64,000 nt of DNA from Typha latifolia (lineage: Eukaryota > Streptophyta > Magnoliopsida > Poales > Typhaceae): positions 8,380,001-8,444,000 of the forward strand of contig CM034108.1 of the NCBI GenBank assembly GCA_019914945.1, read 5' to 3'. The notes under the pieces are model-generated. The model made no database searches, had not been told where the DNA came from, and was given only the letters and a program-made list of their open reading frames with translations. Below, piece by piece: positions 22,834 to 33,168 of this stretch (position 1 is its first letter; the number at the start of each line of letters is the position of its first letter). The translations under genes and the position numbers were made by a program.

Positions 22834-23791
22834 TGATACGATTCAGACTTCACCGACGTTGTCTCGAGCATGGATTCACTTTAGGAGTATTTTTATTTCA
22901 TGTTTTAGTGTTTAATTTCCATTAAAAAAAGTTTTCTGTAAGTCGCGTTCGAACGCGGTTTGTGAACGGGGTTGTGAACATGATGAAGAGAATGTACTGT
23001 GCGTTCGAACGCACTATGAACGCCTGCATCGCGTTCGCAAATACCGACAGGTGCGTTCGATCGCGTGTTCGAACGCCTACATCGCGTTCGCAAATCCAAA
23101 AGAGCGAACTCGGTGCGTTCAAACACGGTCGGGCGAGTTCGAACGCGGTCGACGAAAATTGTGTTTTTAGGGTTAATTTGAGTTGTTGGTTAGCCTATAA
23201 AAGGATGTGGTAGGCAACCAAATTGATTATTGATTATTGAGATTGAGTTTTGCCTTGCCTCCGTTGTCTTCTTCGCTCCTGTTCTCTCAATTCCCGGCGA
23301 CACCTCTTCTAACCTCCCTCGTCCGGCTAATCACCCTAGTCCCTTAGGGGTGGCCCTCTTCTCCCCCTTCGTCCAATCTATCCAACACTTGCCCTAATCC
23401 TTACATCAACCACAACCCTTCCACCATCACTTTTCACCGGTGCCACCACATTAACGCCGGTCCACCTTCAACCACCATTACCTAGGATCACGTGCCTCCA
23501 TCCACGGATCCAAAACAGACCATCTGACCTTTGTCCACAAATCAGACTATATCTCGAGATCCCCACATCCGATTCGCATGCAACTAGATTTGTTGGAAAG
23601 TTCTTTTCTGGGACTACAACATATCAAAGTTTCACATCGATCCGACGACGGCATATTTTGGGATCTTATTTCAAAGTTCCGCGCCAGATCTAGTCCAGAT
23701 CAAGAATTGGAAGAGATCGACCCTTCACCAAAAAGGCGAGATCATATCAAGCTGGTATTAGAGCTCCACAGCCAGAGGTGTGATCGTACCA
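22834..23791 (+). mobile_element. 5' LTR of Gypsy B (LTR-D family)
   Basis: It starts TGATACGATTCAGACTTCAC; target duplication CCCTG is at 22829-22833. The U3 carries palindromic GCGTTCGAACGC-type motifs at 22945-23150, and a TATA box CTATAAAAGG is near 23197. The end is taken as GATCGTACCA (23782-23791). About 45 bp earlier a second LTR-end-like GATCATATCA plus the PBS-like TGGTATTAGAGC is embedded. Confidence 0.85.
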
Positions 23792-23794
23792 AGC

Positions 23795-23806
23795 TGGTAT
23801 CAGAGA
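23795..23806 (+). other. Primer-binding site of Gypsy B
   Basis: TGGTATCAGAGA follows the LTR end after the 3-bp spacer AGC and matches the initiator tRNA-Met 3' end at 11 of 12 positions. Confidence 0.8.
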
Positions 23807-23880
23807 ACCCCACAAGCCACCCCGAGCACGAGGAGCGCGATGGGTTAGTACTAGAGTGCGGGTGAATCAAGGTACCCCGG

Positions 23881-25128
23881 AACGAAGAGCTACAGAGACT
23901 ATTGATGGCACACTTCCATGATACTCCTATAGCAGGGCATGAAGTTGTATTACGTACCTACAAGCGGCTGGCCCAAAACTGTACATGGACAGCGATGAAG
24001 ACGGACGTGAAGAAGTATGTGCGTGAATGTCAAATCTGCCAATGAGTTAAATCGGAGGCACTCAAGCCTAGCGGGCTGCTACAACCACTACCTATACCAG
24101 AGCGTATTTGGGAGGATATCTCCATGGACTTCATTGAGGGGCTGCCGGAGGTTCGGGGACAATCGGTGGTGTTTGTTGTGGTGGATAGACTGAGCAAATA
24201 TGCTCATTTCATAACATTGTCTCACCCGCTTTCAGCAAAAAGGGTTGCTGAAATTTTTGTTCGGGAAGTGGCACGCTTGCATGGGATGCCTAGGATGATC
24301 GTGTTAGACCGGGATCGCATCTTCATCAGTGAGTTTTGGTCCGAGTTCTTCAGATTGCAAGGGACTCAAATCAACCTGAGTTCAGCTTGTCACCCCAAGA
24401 CGGATGGCCAAACCGAGGTGGTGAATCGCGGACTGGAGCAATACTTGCGATGTTTTGTGGCGGAACGACCAAAAGATTGGGTCAAATTCCTTCCTTGGGC
24501 TGAGTGGTCATACAATACTGCTCATCACTCTAGCATCGGCATGACCCCCTTTGAGGCGGTTTATGGGCGCACTCCCCCTGTCTTGCGTGCCTATGATAGA
24601 CTCGCGGCGGCGGATAGGACCGAGCCTGACTTGGAGCTTGCTGATCGAGATGAAACATTGAGACTGCTCAAGACTCACCTAGCCACAGCCCAAAACCGCA
24701 TGAAACAAACTCATGACAAAGGCCGACGTGAGCGAGAATTTGAGGTGGATCAATTGGTGTTCATTCGAACTCAACCGTATCTGCAATTGGGTTACAAGTA
24801 CTACGGTTCGTACCGAGTGCTACAATGAATTGGTCCAGTAGCTTACCAGTTGGACCTACCTGAAGGAACCAGGATACATTCGGTCTTCCATGTATCAGCA
24901 TTGAAGGCCCAGATCAGGCCTAACCATGTGGTGGGTTCGGCCTTACCCGAACTAATGGAGGAGGATGGCCCCACTGAACCGGTCCGAGTATTAGGTCACA
25001 GGAGAAGACGCCAAGGGACCAGATTAGAGACTGAAGTGCTAATTGAGTGGCTGGGCAAATCTACTGATGAGTCTATCTGGGAGCTAGAGTCAGATATCAG
25101 GGATCGCTTTCCAAACTTCAAACCTTGA
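23881..25128 (+). pseudogene. Gypsy B integrase with chromodomain-like tail (rest of pol deleted)
   Basis: One frame runs from 23881 to 25128 with only two stops, both TGA where relatives have Arg (CGA to TGA): after VRECQICQ near 24040 and after YRVLQ at 24826. Domains: H2C2 zinc module (HFHDTPIAGH, then CQICQ), the core DDE with DRLSKYAHF, VLDRDRIF and then [17 protein letters not shown] (Glu), the GPY/F module (HSVFHVSAL) and the chromodomain-like end (VLIEWLGKSTDESIWELES). Gag, protease, RT and RNase H are missing between the PBS and 23881. The core is the best preserved integrase in the window. It ends 27 bp before the 3' LTR. Confidence 0.9.
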
Positions 25129-25155
25129 GGACAAGGTTGTAGAAGCGTGGTGGAT

Positions 25156-26070
25156 TGATACGATTCAGACTTCACCGACGTCGTCTCGAGCATGGATTCA
25201 CTTTAGGAGTGTTTTTATTTCATATTTTAGTGTTTAATTTCCATTAAAATAAGTTTTCTATAAGTCACGTTTGAAAGCGGGTGGAGTGAGTTCGAACGCG
25301 GTTTGTGAACGGGGTTGTGAACGTGGTGAAGAGAATGTATTGTGCGTTCGAACGCGGTGCGTTCGAACGCACTGTGAACGCCTGCATCGCGTTCGCAAAT
25401 ACCGACAGGCGCGTTCGATCGCGCGTTCGAACGCTTGCATCGCGTTCGCAAATCCAGAAGAGCGAACTCGGTGCGTTCGAACGCGGTCGGGCGAGTTCGA
25501 ACGCGGTCGACGAAAATTGTGTTTTTAGGGCTAATTTGAGTTGTTGGTTAACCTATAAAAGGATGTGGTAGGCAACCAAATTGATTATTGATTATTGAGA
25601 TTGAGTTTTGCCTTGCCTCCTTCGTCTTCTTCGCTCCCGTTCTCTCAATCCCCGGTGACGCCGCTTCTAACATCCCTCGTCCGGCTAATCACCCTAGTCC
25701 CTTAGGGGTGGCCCTCTTCTCCCCCTTCGTCCAATCTATCCAACACTTGCCCTAATCCTTACATCAACCACAACCCTTCCACCATCACTTTTCACCGGTG
25801 CCATCATATTAACGCCGGTCCACCTCCAACCACCATTACCTAGGATCACGTGCCTCCATCCACGGATCCAAAATAGACCATCTGACCTTTCTCCACAAAT
25901 CCGACGATATCTCGAGATCCCCAAATCCGATTCGCCTGCAACTAGATTTGTTGGAAAGCTCTTTTCTGTGGCTACAACATATAAAAGTTTCACGCTGGTA
26001 TCAGAGCTCCATAGGCGTGATCGTACCAAGCTGGTATCAGAGCTCCATAGCCAGAGGCGTGATCGTATCA
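25156..26070 (+). mobile_element. 3' LTR of Gypsy B (LTR-D family)
   Basis: It runs from TGATACGATT to ATCGTATCA, with 9-bp inverted ends, followed by target duplication CCCTG (26071-26075). U3: four exact GCGTTCGAACGC palindromes and several partial ones at 25265-25510, then TATA box CTATAAAAGG near 25552. Two TGGTATCAGAGC copies (near 25997 and 26033) lie inside the LTR before its end. Confidence 0.9.
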
Positions 26071-27163
26071 CCCTGGCGCCTACTCGGGCATCCTCATGCT
26101 TCTATCAACTATCCTATCAATCACATTTCATGATTTCTTTTTAAATACCAGATCACATGCATATATCCAGTACGATAACGAGTCAATGCATAACAGGAAT
26201 TTAGGTGATAAGGAAGTCAAGAGGAATATAATGCAATGCAGTCTCCGACCATATATCTAACACATGCATACTCATACTAGAAGATCATCTTCATATAAAA
26301 TTACAACAGTATAATCATCTCTAATCATCTCTATTTATCATCATCATACTCATATCCAAGATCAGCCTAATTCTATGTATGATAAAAATATGCTCGATTG
26401 TAATCATCTCTAGATAAAGTCATATAATCATGCTGGAGGCCAAAACATGCATGTACATAATATATAATATAACCTAATTTGAGAAAAAAAGTATTCTAGG
26501 GGATAAAACTACTCACCGTCTGATCAGAATGTATTCTAGGGGATAATAAATTTATATTTCTTAGTCTATTTTGATTAATTAGAAGTTATATAGTATTTAC
26601 TTAATTATGCAAAATAATTAATTAATTAATAAGACTAGTATCTTATTCTACACACGATAGTATATAATAATTTGTTAAGATTACTTAAATTGCATATATC
26701 ATGAATATCAGTACATAAATCTAATAATTATAATTTACAACACTATCTATTAATCTAATAGAAATATAAATACATAGTTACATCAAAATAAGTATTACCT
26801 ATATTTATGCATAATAGTTTATAACCTAGTTAATGATTAATTATACTAATTATAATTAATAATCATCATGTTGAAGAATATACGTTATTATTAAAATAAT
26901 TAATTTCTAAATAATTTATCTACATTAATTAAGGAAGTAATACCTAATTAAATAAATATATAAATATAAAATAAATTAGATAATAAAACAATGTCACCAG
27001 TTCTGGGCTCAGCCCAGCACTGCCTGCTCACAGTGCTAGGCCGAGCCCAACACTATGCAGAAAAAAAAGGAGTAGAAGCTGAGGAGGAAGAAAAAAAAGA
27101 AAGAAAGCAGAAGGAGGAGGAGGAGGAGGAGGAGAAGAAGAAGAAGACGAAGAAGAAGGGAGG
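26071..27163 (+). mobile_element. LTR-C family LTR, part 2 of 3
   Basis: This is the continuation of the LTR from 22833. It includes the AT-rich block 26540-26990 that is the reverse complement of 6320-6780, then the purine-rich GAA/GGA tract. It is broken at 27163 by a solo LTR. Confidence 0.85.
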
Positions 27164-28248
27164 TGATACGATTCGGACTTCACCGACGTCATCTCGAGCA
27201 TGGATTCACTTTAGGAGTGTTTTTGTTTCATATTTTAGTGTTTAATTTCCATTAAAATAAGTTTTCTGTAAGTCGCGTTCGAACGCGGGTGGAGTGAGTT
27301 CGAACACGGTTTGTGAACAGGGTTGTGAACGTCGGTGAAGATAGTGTACGCGCAGTTCGAACACGGTGCGTTCGAACGCACTGTGAACGCCTGCATCGCG
27401 TTCGCAAATACCGATAGGCGCGTTCGATCGCGCGTTCGAACGCCTGCATCGCGTTCGCAAATCCAGAAGAGCTAATTCGGTGCGTTCGAACGCGGTCGGC
27501 GAAAATTGTGATTTAGGGTTAATTTGAGTTGTTGGTTAGCCTATAAAAGGATGTGTATGGCAACCAAAATTATTATTGATTATTGAGATTGAGTTTTGCC
27601 TTGCCTCCTTCGTCTTCTTCGCTCCCGTTCTCTCAATCCCCGGCGACGCCACTTCTAACCTCCCTCGTCTGGCTAATCACCCTAGTCCCTTAGGGGTGGC
27701 CCTCTTCTCCCCCTTCCTCCAATCTATCCAATACTTGCCCTAATCCTTCCATCAACCACAACCCTTCCACCATCACTTTTCACCGGTGCCATCATATTAA
27801 CGCCGGTCCACCTCCAACCACCATTACCTAGGATCACGTGCCTCCATCCACGGATCCAAAATAGACCATCTGACCTTTCTCCACAAATCCGACGATATCT
27901 CGAGATCCCCAAATCCGATTCGCCTGCAACTAGATTTGTTGGAAAGCTCTTTTCTGTGGCTACAACATATAAAAGTTTCACGTCGATCCGACGGCGGCAT
28001 ATTTCGGGATCTTATTTCAAAGTTTCATGCTAGATCTAGTCCAGATCAAGAATTGGAAGAGATCGACCCTTCACCAAAAAGGCGAGATCGTATCAAGCTG
28101 GTATCAGAGCTCCATAGCCAGAGGCGTGATCATAACAAGCTGGTATCGAGCCCACCGTTCCTCGGACAAGCGCTTCCAATGACGACAAAACAGCGAGATC
28201 GTATCAAGCTGGTATCAGAGCTCCATAGCCAGAGGCGTGATCATATCA
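27164..28248 (+). mobile_element. Solo LTR-D with embedded PBS and gag-start copies
   Basis: It starts TGATACGATT, ends GATCATATCA and is flanked by the 5-bp duplication GGAGG (27159-27163 and 28249-28253). U3 palindromes lie at 27277-27500, with a TATA-like CTATAAAAGG near 27541. Near the 3' end are three PBS-like TGGTATC... units (near 28098, 28141 and 28210). Between the second and third lies a leader-like piece containing ATGACGACAAAAC, which resembles the gag start of Gypsy A. The duplication shows that all of this belongs to the LTR. Confidence 0.88.
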
Positions 28249-28556
28249 GGAGGAGAAGGAGAAGAAGAAGAGAGGAGGGGAGCTAAGGGAAAAGAAAGGA
28301 GAAAGGAAGAAGAAATAAGAAGAAAGAAGAAAGAAGAAGAAGAAGAAGAAGAAGAAGAAGAAGAAGAAGAAGAAGAAGAAGAGAAGAGGAAGAGAAGAAA
28401 GACAGAAGGTGAGGGAGGGGGTTGCGGACCTGGGTCGGCGGGGAGGGCACCGGCCGCTGCTGGCCAGCTAGTGGCCGGCCTCTCGCCTGCGGGTCGGCTC
28501 CGACGAGCCCGAGCTCGGGCGAGAGAGAGAGAGAGAGAGAGAGAGAGGAAGAGCTT
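28249..28556 (+). mobile_element. LTR-C family LTR, part 3 of 3
   Basis: It continues the purine-rich tract with (GAA)n (28330-28382), then the GC-rich CCGGCC.. block and (GA)n (28523-28548). It is the reverse complement of 5830-6050. The end of the LTR is not recognised. Confidence 0.8.
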
Positions 28557-28683
28557 CTCACGTGATTCTTACATGACCTGTCAGTCAAATAATCTCACAA
28601 AGTATCTGGATAAGTCTAGAAATACCATAATAATCCAACATATAATTCAAAGTTACAATATCATAAGCCTTAACAAGATCCAC
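28557..28683. other. Unassigned junction segment
   Basis: This short sequence lies between LTR-C and the broken protease end of Gypsy 4. It fits neither neighbour, although it extends the minus-strand open frame by chance. Confidence 0.5.
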
Positions 28684-30132
28684 AAAGTTGTGGGTGCTTC
28701 CTAAGTCAATAAAAATTAGTGCCTTTTTCTTCTTAATCATACCTTCGACCCGAAGGGTTTTCAGAGTCGACTCACCGGCAATGGAATGGAGAGAGAGTTT
28801 GGCTTGAACTTCTAGCGAATTGTCTTCCTCGATGTGATTCATTTCATCCACTAGCTGCCCTTCAAGATCTTCCTCAATAATCTCTTCCATGAGCATGATG
28901 GCTGCAGGTTGTTTGGCACATTTGTGGCCTAGTGTGAAGCGCTCGTCGCAATAGAAGCATAAGCCCTTAGAACGCTGATCTTCGACCTCTGCTGGTGTGA
29001 GGCATGGCCCTGTCACCCTTGGCTGTCCCTGAGAGTCAGGGCCTGTATGTGGAGGGTTTTGCCGATTAAGGTTTGGCTGAGCCCACCTCGAATGTGCCAC
29101 TCCTGAAACTGACGGTTTGGTGTTAACACATAGGTCCGCAACGCTCCAATTGGGGCGGTGAGTAACCTTCAATTCCCTTATCTTTTCTTCCATCATTTGA
29201 GCCGCTGAGAATGCCTCTAGTAAGGATGTAGGACGGGTAGCCTTGACTTTCGCTTGGATATCACGGCATAGTCCGGAGATGAAAGTACTTTTAAGGGCCA
29301 AGTCCGACCACCCATGGACTCTATTACTTATCCTTTCGAACTCCACTTGATAGGCTCTTACTAAAATTTTTTGGGTTAGCTTCGTCAAGGTGGCTTGGAA
29401 ATCTTTATAGTTCAATGGTTCGAAACGCACACAAAACGCATCGGCGAACTCCTCCCAAGTGGCCAAGGGACGAGCTCGATGTGTTGCTTGATACCACCTC
29501 ACCGCTACATCTTCAAGGTGGAATGAGACCAATAACACCTTTTGATGATTAGGTGTCCCTTGATATGTGAAGAATTATTCCACTCTATAAATCCAATCTA
29601 ACGGGTCCCCACCGCTGAACTTAGGAAAATCAATTCGAACGATGCGGGGTTGTAGCATTTGGTCGTGCCCGTTCTCACGTCCTCGACGAAGCGGCCCTTG
29701 ATGTTGAGCCGTTGGGTGATGAGGAAGTTCCTCCCACTCATCCCAAGGCTCCTCCTCTGGTTGTGGGGCCACAGGTTCCCTCGGGTGAAGGCAAGGTAAG
29801 TCGGCATGGTGCCCATGCGGCTCATCGCGTTGTCTCCAAGGTGCCTCCAGGATCGATCCTCATCGGTTTCCCTCTCTAGGTAAGGGGGGTTCTTCATATC
29901 TTCGATGATGTTCAGGTGTACGCCTTGCAGCGTATTCATTCCTATCTACAAGGGTGGCTTTGATCTCCAACAAAGTTTGTGCCATAAGCGCTAGGGTTTG
30001 CGCGAGATCAGGAGAGCTTTCTGTCCATCCTCGAGAACTCTGAGGGGATGGGGATCTTGACACAGCTACGCGGTAAGTCTCCATGCCTTGATCACTGACT
30101 TGCTTAGCCGCCTTGGATCTTGTGGTAGCCAT
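28684..30132 (-). pseudogene. Gypsy 4 gag and start of protease
   Basis: The gag starts at ATG 30130-30132 (MATTRSKAAKQ) just after the PBS. One frame is kept for about 1.45 kb with only two stops, TGA at 29860-29862 and TAA after WIYRVE near 29572, each explained by C to T (CGA, CAA). The capsid-like gag domain runs FPKFSGGDPLDWIYRVE and then VSFHLEDVAVRWYQ..., and on to LTQKILVRAYQVEFERI. The zinc knuckle is CFYCDERFTLGHKC (C-x2-C-x7-H-x1-C spacing). The protease starts LSLHSIAGESTLKTL and then FIDLGSTHNF, where the catalytic D-S-G has become D-L-G. It is truncated at 28684. The element is young compared with its neighbours but dead. Confidence 0.88.
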
Positions 30133-30150
30133 AGTAGTTCGAGGAAGGTT

Positions 30151-30163
30151 GGCTCTAATACTA
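30151..30163 (-). other. Primer-binding site of Gypsy 4 (degenerate)
   Basis: On the minus strand TAGTATTAGAGCC follows the LTR end after the spacer AC. It is a two-mismatch version of TGGTATCAGAGC. Confidence 0.65.
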
Positions 30164-30165
30164 GT

Positions 30166-30748
30166 TGTTACGAACCGGCCTAATCCGATCCGCAATGGTT
30201 CTAAAACTTAGATCCTAGCTTGATAACCCTCCAATGGCTAGATGGATGCTAGGATTTGTTCTTGGAGTGAACGGGGAGAAGTTGTTGTGGAAGATGGAGG
30301 TTAGAGGTTGGAAGAGGCCGACCAAAAACATGGGTGGTGGAAGGAAGGAGGTGGGAGAGGACACCAATTGCTAGAGTCAAGATAGAAGAAGATGAGGCTA
30401 AAGCCAATTCCAATCTGGATAAGAACCATCTCAATTAGGGTTTCCTCCACATATATATAGAGGCTCACCCTAAGGACTCCATAATTAACATAAAAACACC
30501 CCAAATAACCCTAACATCCCTAACTTAACCCATACTTTCACCGCGGTGCGTTCGAATGCGCCAATTCCATTCTCTGTCGATGCGAACGTGATGTAGGGAT
30601 TCGAACGGCCTTGTTCGAACACGGTCTTTGCGTTCGAATGCACCCTGGCAAAATAATTTTATTGATTCTACTTACTCACCTAGATAAATAGGCTCATTCC
30701 CATGAACCCAATGTCTCGCGTAGAGCCAATATGGATCGAACCGTATCA
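30166..30748 (-). mobile_element. 5' LTR of Gypsy 4
   Basis: Minus strand: it starts TGATACGGTTCGATCC at 30748 and ends GGTTCGTAACA at 30166, imperfect inverted ends. The U3 has GCGTTCGAATGC and TTCGAACG motifs (30540-30655), and ATATATATAGAGGCTC near 30460 contains a TATA-like element. It lies against a CACTA end, into which it apparently inserted. Confidence 0.8.
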
Positions 30749-31155
30749 TTGCATGTCTATATGTTGGCATATAAACCTTCTATGACACATAAGTATGCCG
30801 AAAAAGGTTCTTATTTTAATAAATGCTGGTTTGCATCGGCATGTCTATATGTCAAAAAATATACCTTTTATGGTGTATAAATGCTAGTCAATATATTTTA
30901 CCTCACATATAAATGTTGTCCAAACAACTAAAATGCTAGCTAATATATTTGGTCTACTAGGGAAAGCATTACTGTTGATGTGTATAAGCACTAGTAAAGA
31001 GATTTTGTGGCATTTATAAAAAAAATGCTAGCAAAAAATTTTATTGGCTAGGGTTTAACTGCCATTTATTTAAATGCCAACATAAGTTTTCCTAGCGCTT
31101 AAACAATTTGTAGTGGCATATAAAAACGCTAGCAGAAGCCATTTTTGGCGTAGTG
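30749..31155. mobile_element. CACTA (En/Spm) transposon end with subterminal repeats
   Basis: Read on the minus strand from 31155 it begins CACTACGCCAAAAATGGC, the CACTA signature. It continues with repeated GCTAGCATTT/AAATGCTAG motifs on both strands, as expected of transposase-binding subterminal repeats. Only about 400 bp of the end is left; Gypsy 4 borders it at 30748. GCG follows the terminus and would be one copy of the 3-bp target duplication. Confidence 0.7.
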
Positions 31156-31380
31156 GCGATTCCATCAAACCTACTAGTTGGATTCTCCTAAATTTTGGGT
31201 ATGTTGTTGTTCTTAAAGAGAGCTTTTAAACAATCTAAGATCTTAAGGTTTGGCTAGATAGATCATAAGATATAGACCAAAGAATTGCCGAAGGTCGAGT
31301 TTTGTTGAATTAACGATAACTGAGAAGAAGAGAAGATGAGGGAGAGGAGGCCGACCTTTATCAATGTTCCATAGCTAAAA
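31156..31380. other. Unassigned sequence
   Basis: No coding or transposon signature is seen. It ends in TAAAA, the target site of the solo LTR. Confidence 0.5.
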
Positions 31381-32339
31381 TGATACACATAGTTAGGATT
31401 TTTTCTTATTGCATTAAGAGTTTATTTTCATTAAAATAAAATTCCTATAAGTTATGTTCGAACGTAGGTGGGGTCGCGTTCGAACGCCCTTGCGAATGCC
31501 TACATTAAGTTCACAAATACAAAGAATGCATATTGTGCATTCGAACACGGTCGGGCGAGTTCGAACGCCCACATTCGAATGCTTGCATCGTGTTCGCACA
31601 TACAAAGAACGTCTTTTGATCGCATTCGAACGCGATCTGGCGCGTTCGAATGCGATCGACAGGAATCCTCTAGAATTAGGGTTTCATATTGTTTTAGGAC
31701 TTGTTCGCTAGCCTTTATAAATATGTGGATGACAACCAACTTTATTATGCAATTGGATTATTAATTTCTTGCCTCTCTATCATCTATCTACCCTAATCTC
31801 CCTCCTCCCTCTTCATCATCCTTCCACTTCTACCGTTAGCAAGGTTTCCCCTAACTTCTAATCTCCCTCGACTGTCGAGCCACCCCTCTTCTTTGGGTCT
31901 CGACCACTTCGTTCCCTTTATCTATATCCCTAAATCACATCCACTATCCGTCTTCATCTTTATATCCATCCATAACACTAACATTCACTCCACCCGTCAC
32001 CACCACCATCACCCACGTTATTCCATGTTTTCGTCCCTACTACAGTTTGAATCTGTGAAGGGCATAAATACGAAAATTGTAGATCAAGCGGATCTAACTG
32101 AATTAGTTTAGTAATTTTCTGACTACCATAGAATATCTAACAAATATTTTCCTACGGTTGCACGGACTGATTCCTATAATATATTCGGATCTTGAAGAAT
32201 CATTGCGTAACCGATGTTTTGGTACAAGAACTTATCAAGTGGTATTAGAGACTAACAAATTGGTATTAGAACCTAGCAATTGGTATCAAAGCCTATCATC
32301 TGGTATCAGAGCCTAACAAATTCGTATCAGAGCCTATCA
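31381..32339 (+). mobile_element. Solo LTR-F with six tandem PBS-like units at its 3' end
   Basis: It starts TGATACACATAGTTAGG, ends AGCCTATCA and is flanked by TAAAA (31376-31380 and 32340-32344). GCGTTCGAACGC-type motifs lie at 31457-31660 and a TATA-like TTTATAAATATGTGG at about 31714. From 32220 to 32339 six 20-21 bp units, each TGGTAT(C/T)AGAGCCTA(T/A)CA or a variant, stand head to tail up to the terminus. Confidence 0.9.
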
Positions 32340-32344
32340 TAAAA

Positions 32345-33168
32345 CTATGTTCATAAGTTGTGTGACTTAATTATACATAAAAACTTGTATTGTACAATAT
32401 GTTTACTAATGTTTTGTGCATACGGTTTTGCTTTTTCCCCTACAACTTGAACCCCTTAAGAAGTCCTTCAATCTACTCCCATGGAAAACATTATCACCAC
32501 CACTAAGATCATGGCAATCTAGGGGATGATGTGCCGGGGTCTATGTTTAGAGTTAGATTTTGGGAGAAAGAGGAGGCTAAGGGATTGAAGAAGAGGTAAA
32601 ACATGAGGGGTTTAGAGTCCCATGGTGGTGAGATTTATTTTAGTGTTAGGATTTGGATAAAAGAAGGGGAGGACAAGGGGTCGAAGAAGAGGGCATTTTA
32701 ATATATAATCTAGTCATATGCTAGGCACGTGTCAATTTTCTTTTAGAAACCCTAATGACAAACTAAAAGCACTTATTTGATAATTTTGTAGCTGCAGAGT
32801 GGGAGAAGAAAAAATTATTATACTAGTATTGATATGAGTTATTATTTACTTGCTATTCTAGTATTATAGATTAAGCATTCTTTCACTTGTAGAATAAGAA
32901 TTACTTTTTTTTAGAATAAGTCTCTTTATACTGATAAAATAACTAAACAAACACTTAGGCTTATACTGATATAGTAATTCCTATTTCTCTCTCCTCTCAC
33001 TTTAAAACTACCAAATTATTCTTTAAAAAAATTTATATAGTTGTCCTGTCATTATATTATTATACTATCTCTTTCTCTCAAAGTCACATCAAGCATACCC
33101 TCATCGTATTATATTTTGTCTTTCTCAAATGTCGCATCAAATGTACTCTCAATTTATCGGCATTGTCT
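32345..33168. other. AT-rich intergenic DNA, no gene seen
   Basis: A short repeated phrase occurs twice (GGATTGAAGAAGAGG... and GGTCGAAGAAGAGG..., 32582 and 32679), embedded in otherwise unremarkable sequence. No coding potential is seen. Confidence 0.5.

Noticed and set aside
28237..28704. Open frames with Glu/Lys and Leu/Ser runs
   Set aside because: They are translations of the GAA and GA microsatellites of LTR-C part 3, running across element borders.
32220..32339. Possible CRISPR-like array (20-21 bp periodic units)
   Set aside because: Units are contiguous with no unique spacers, match the tRNA-Met priming site and lie in a plant LTR.
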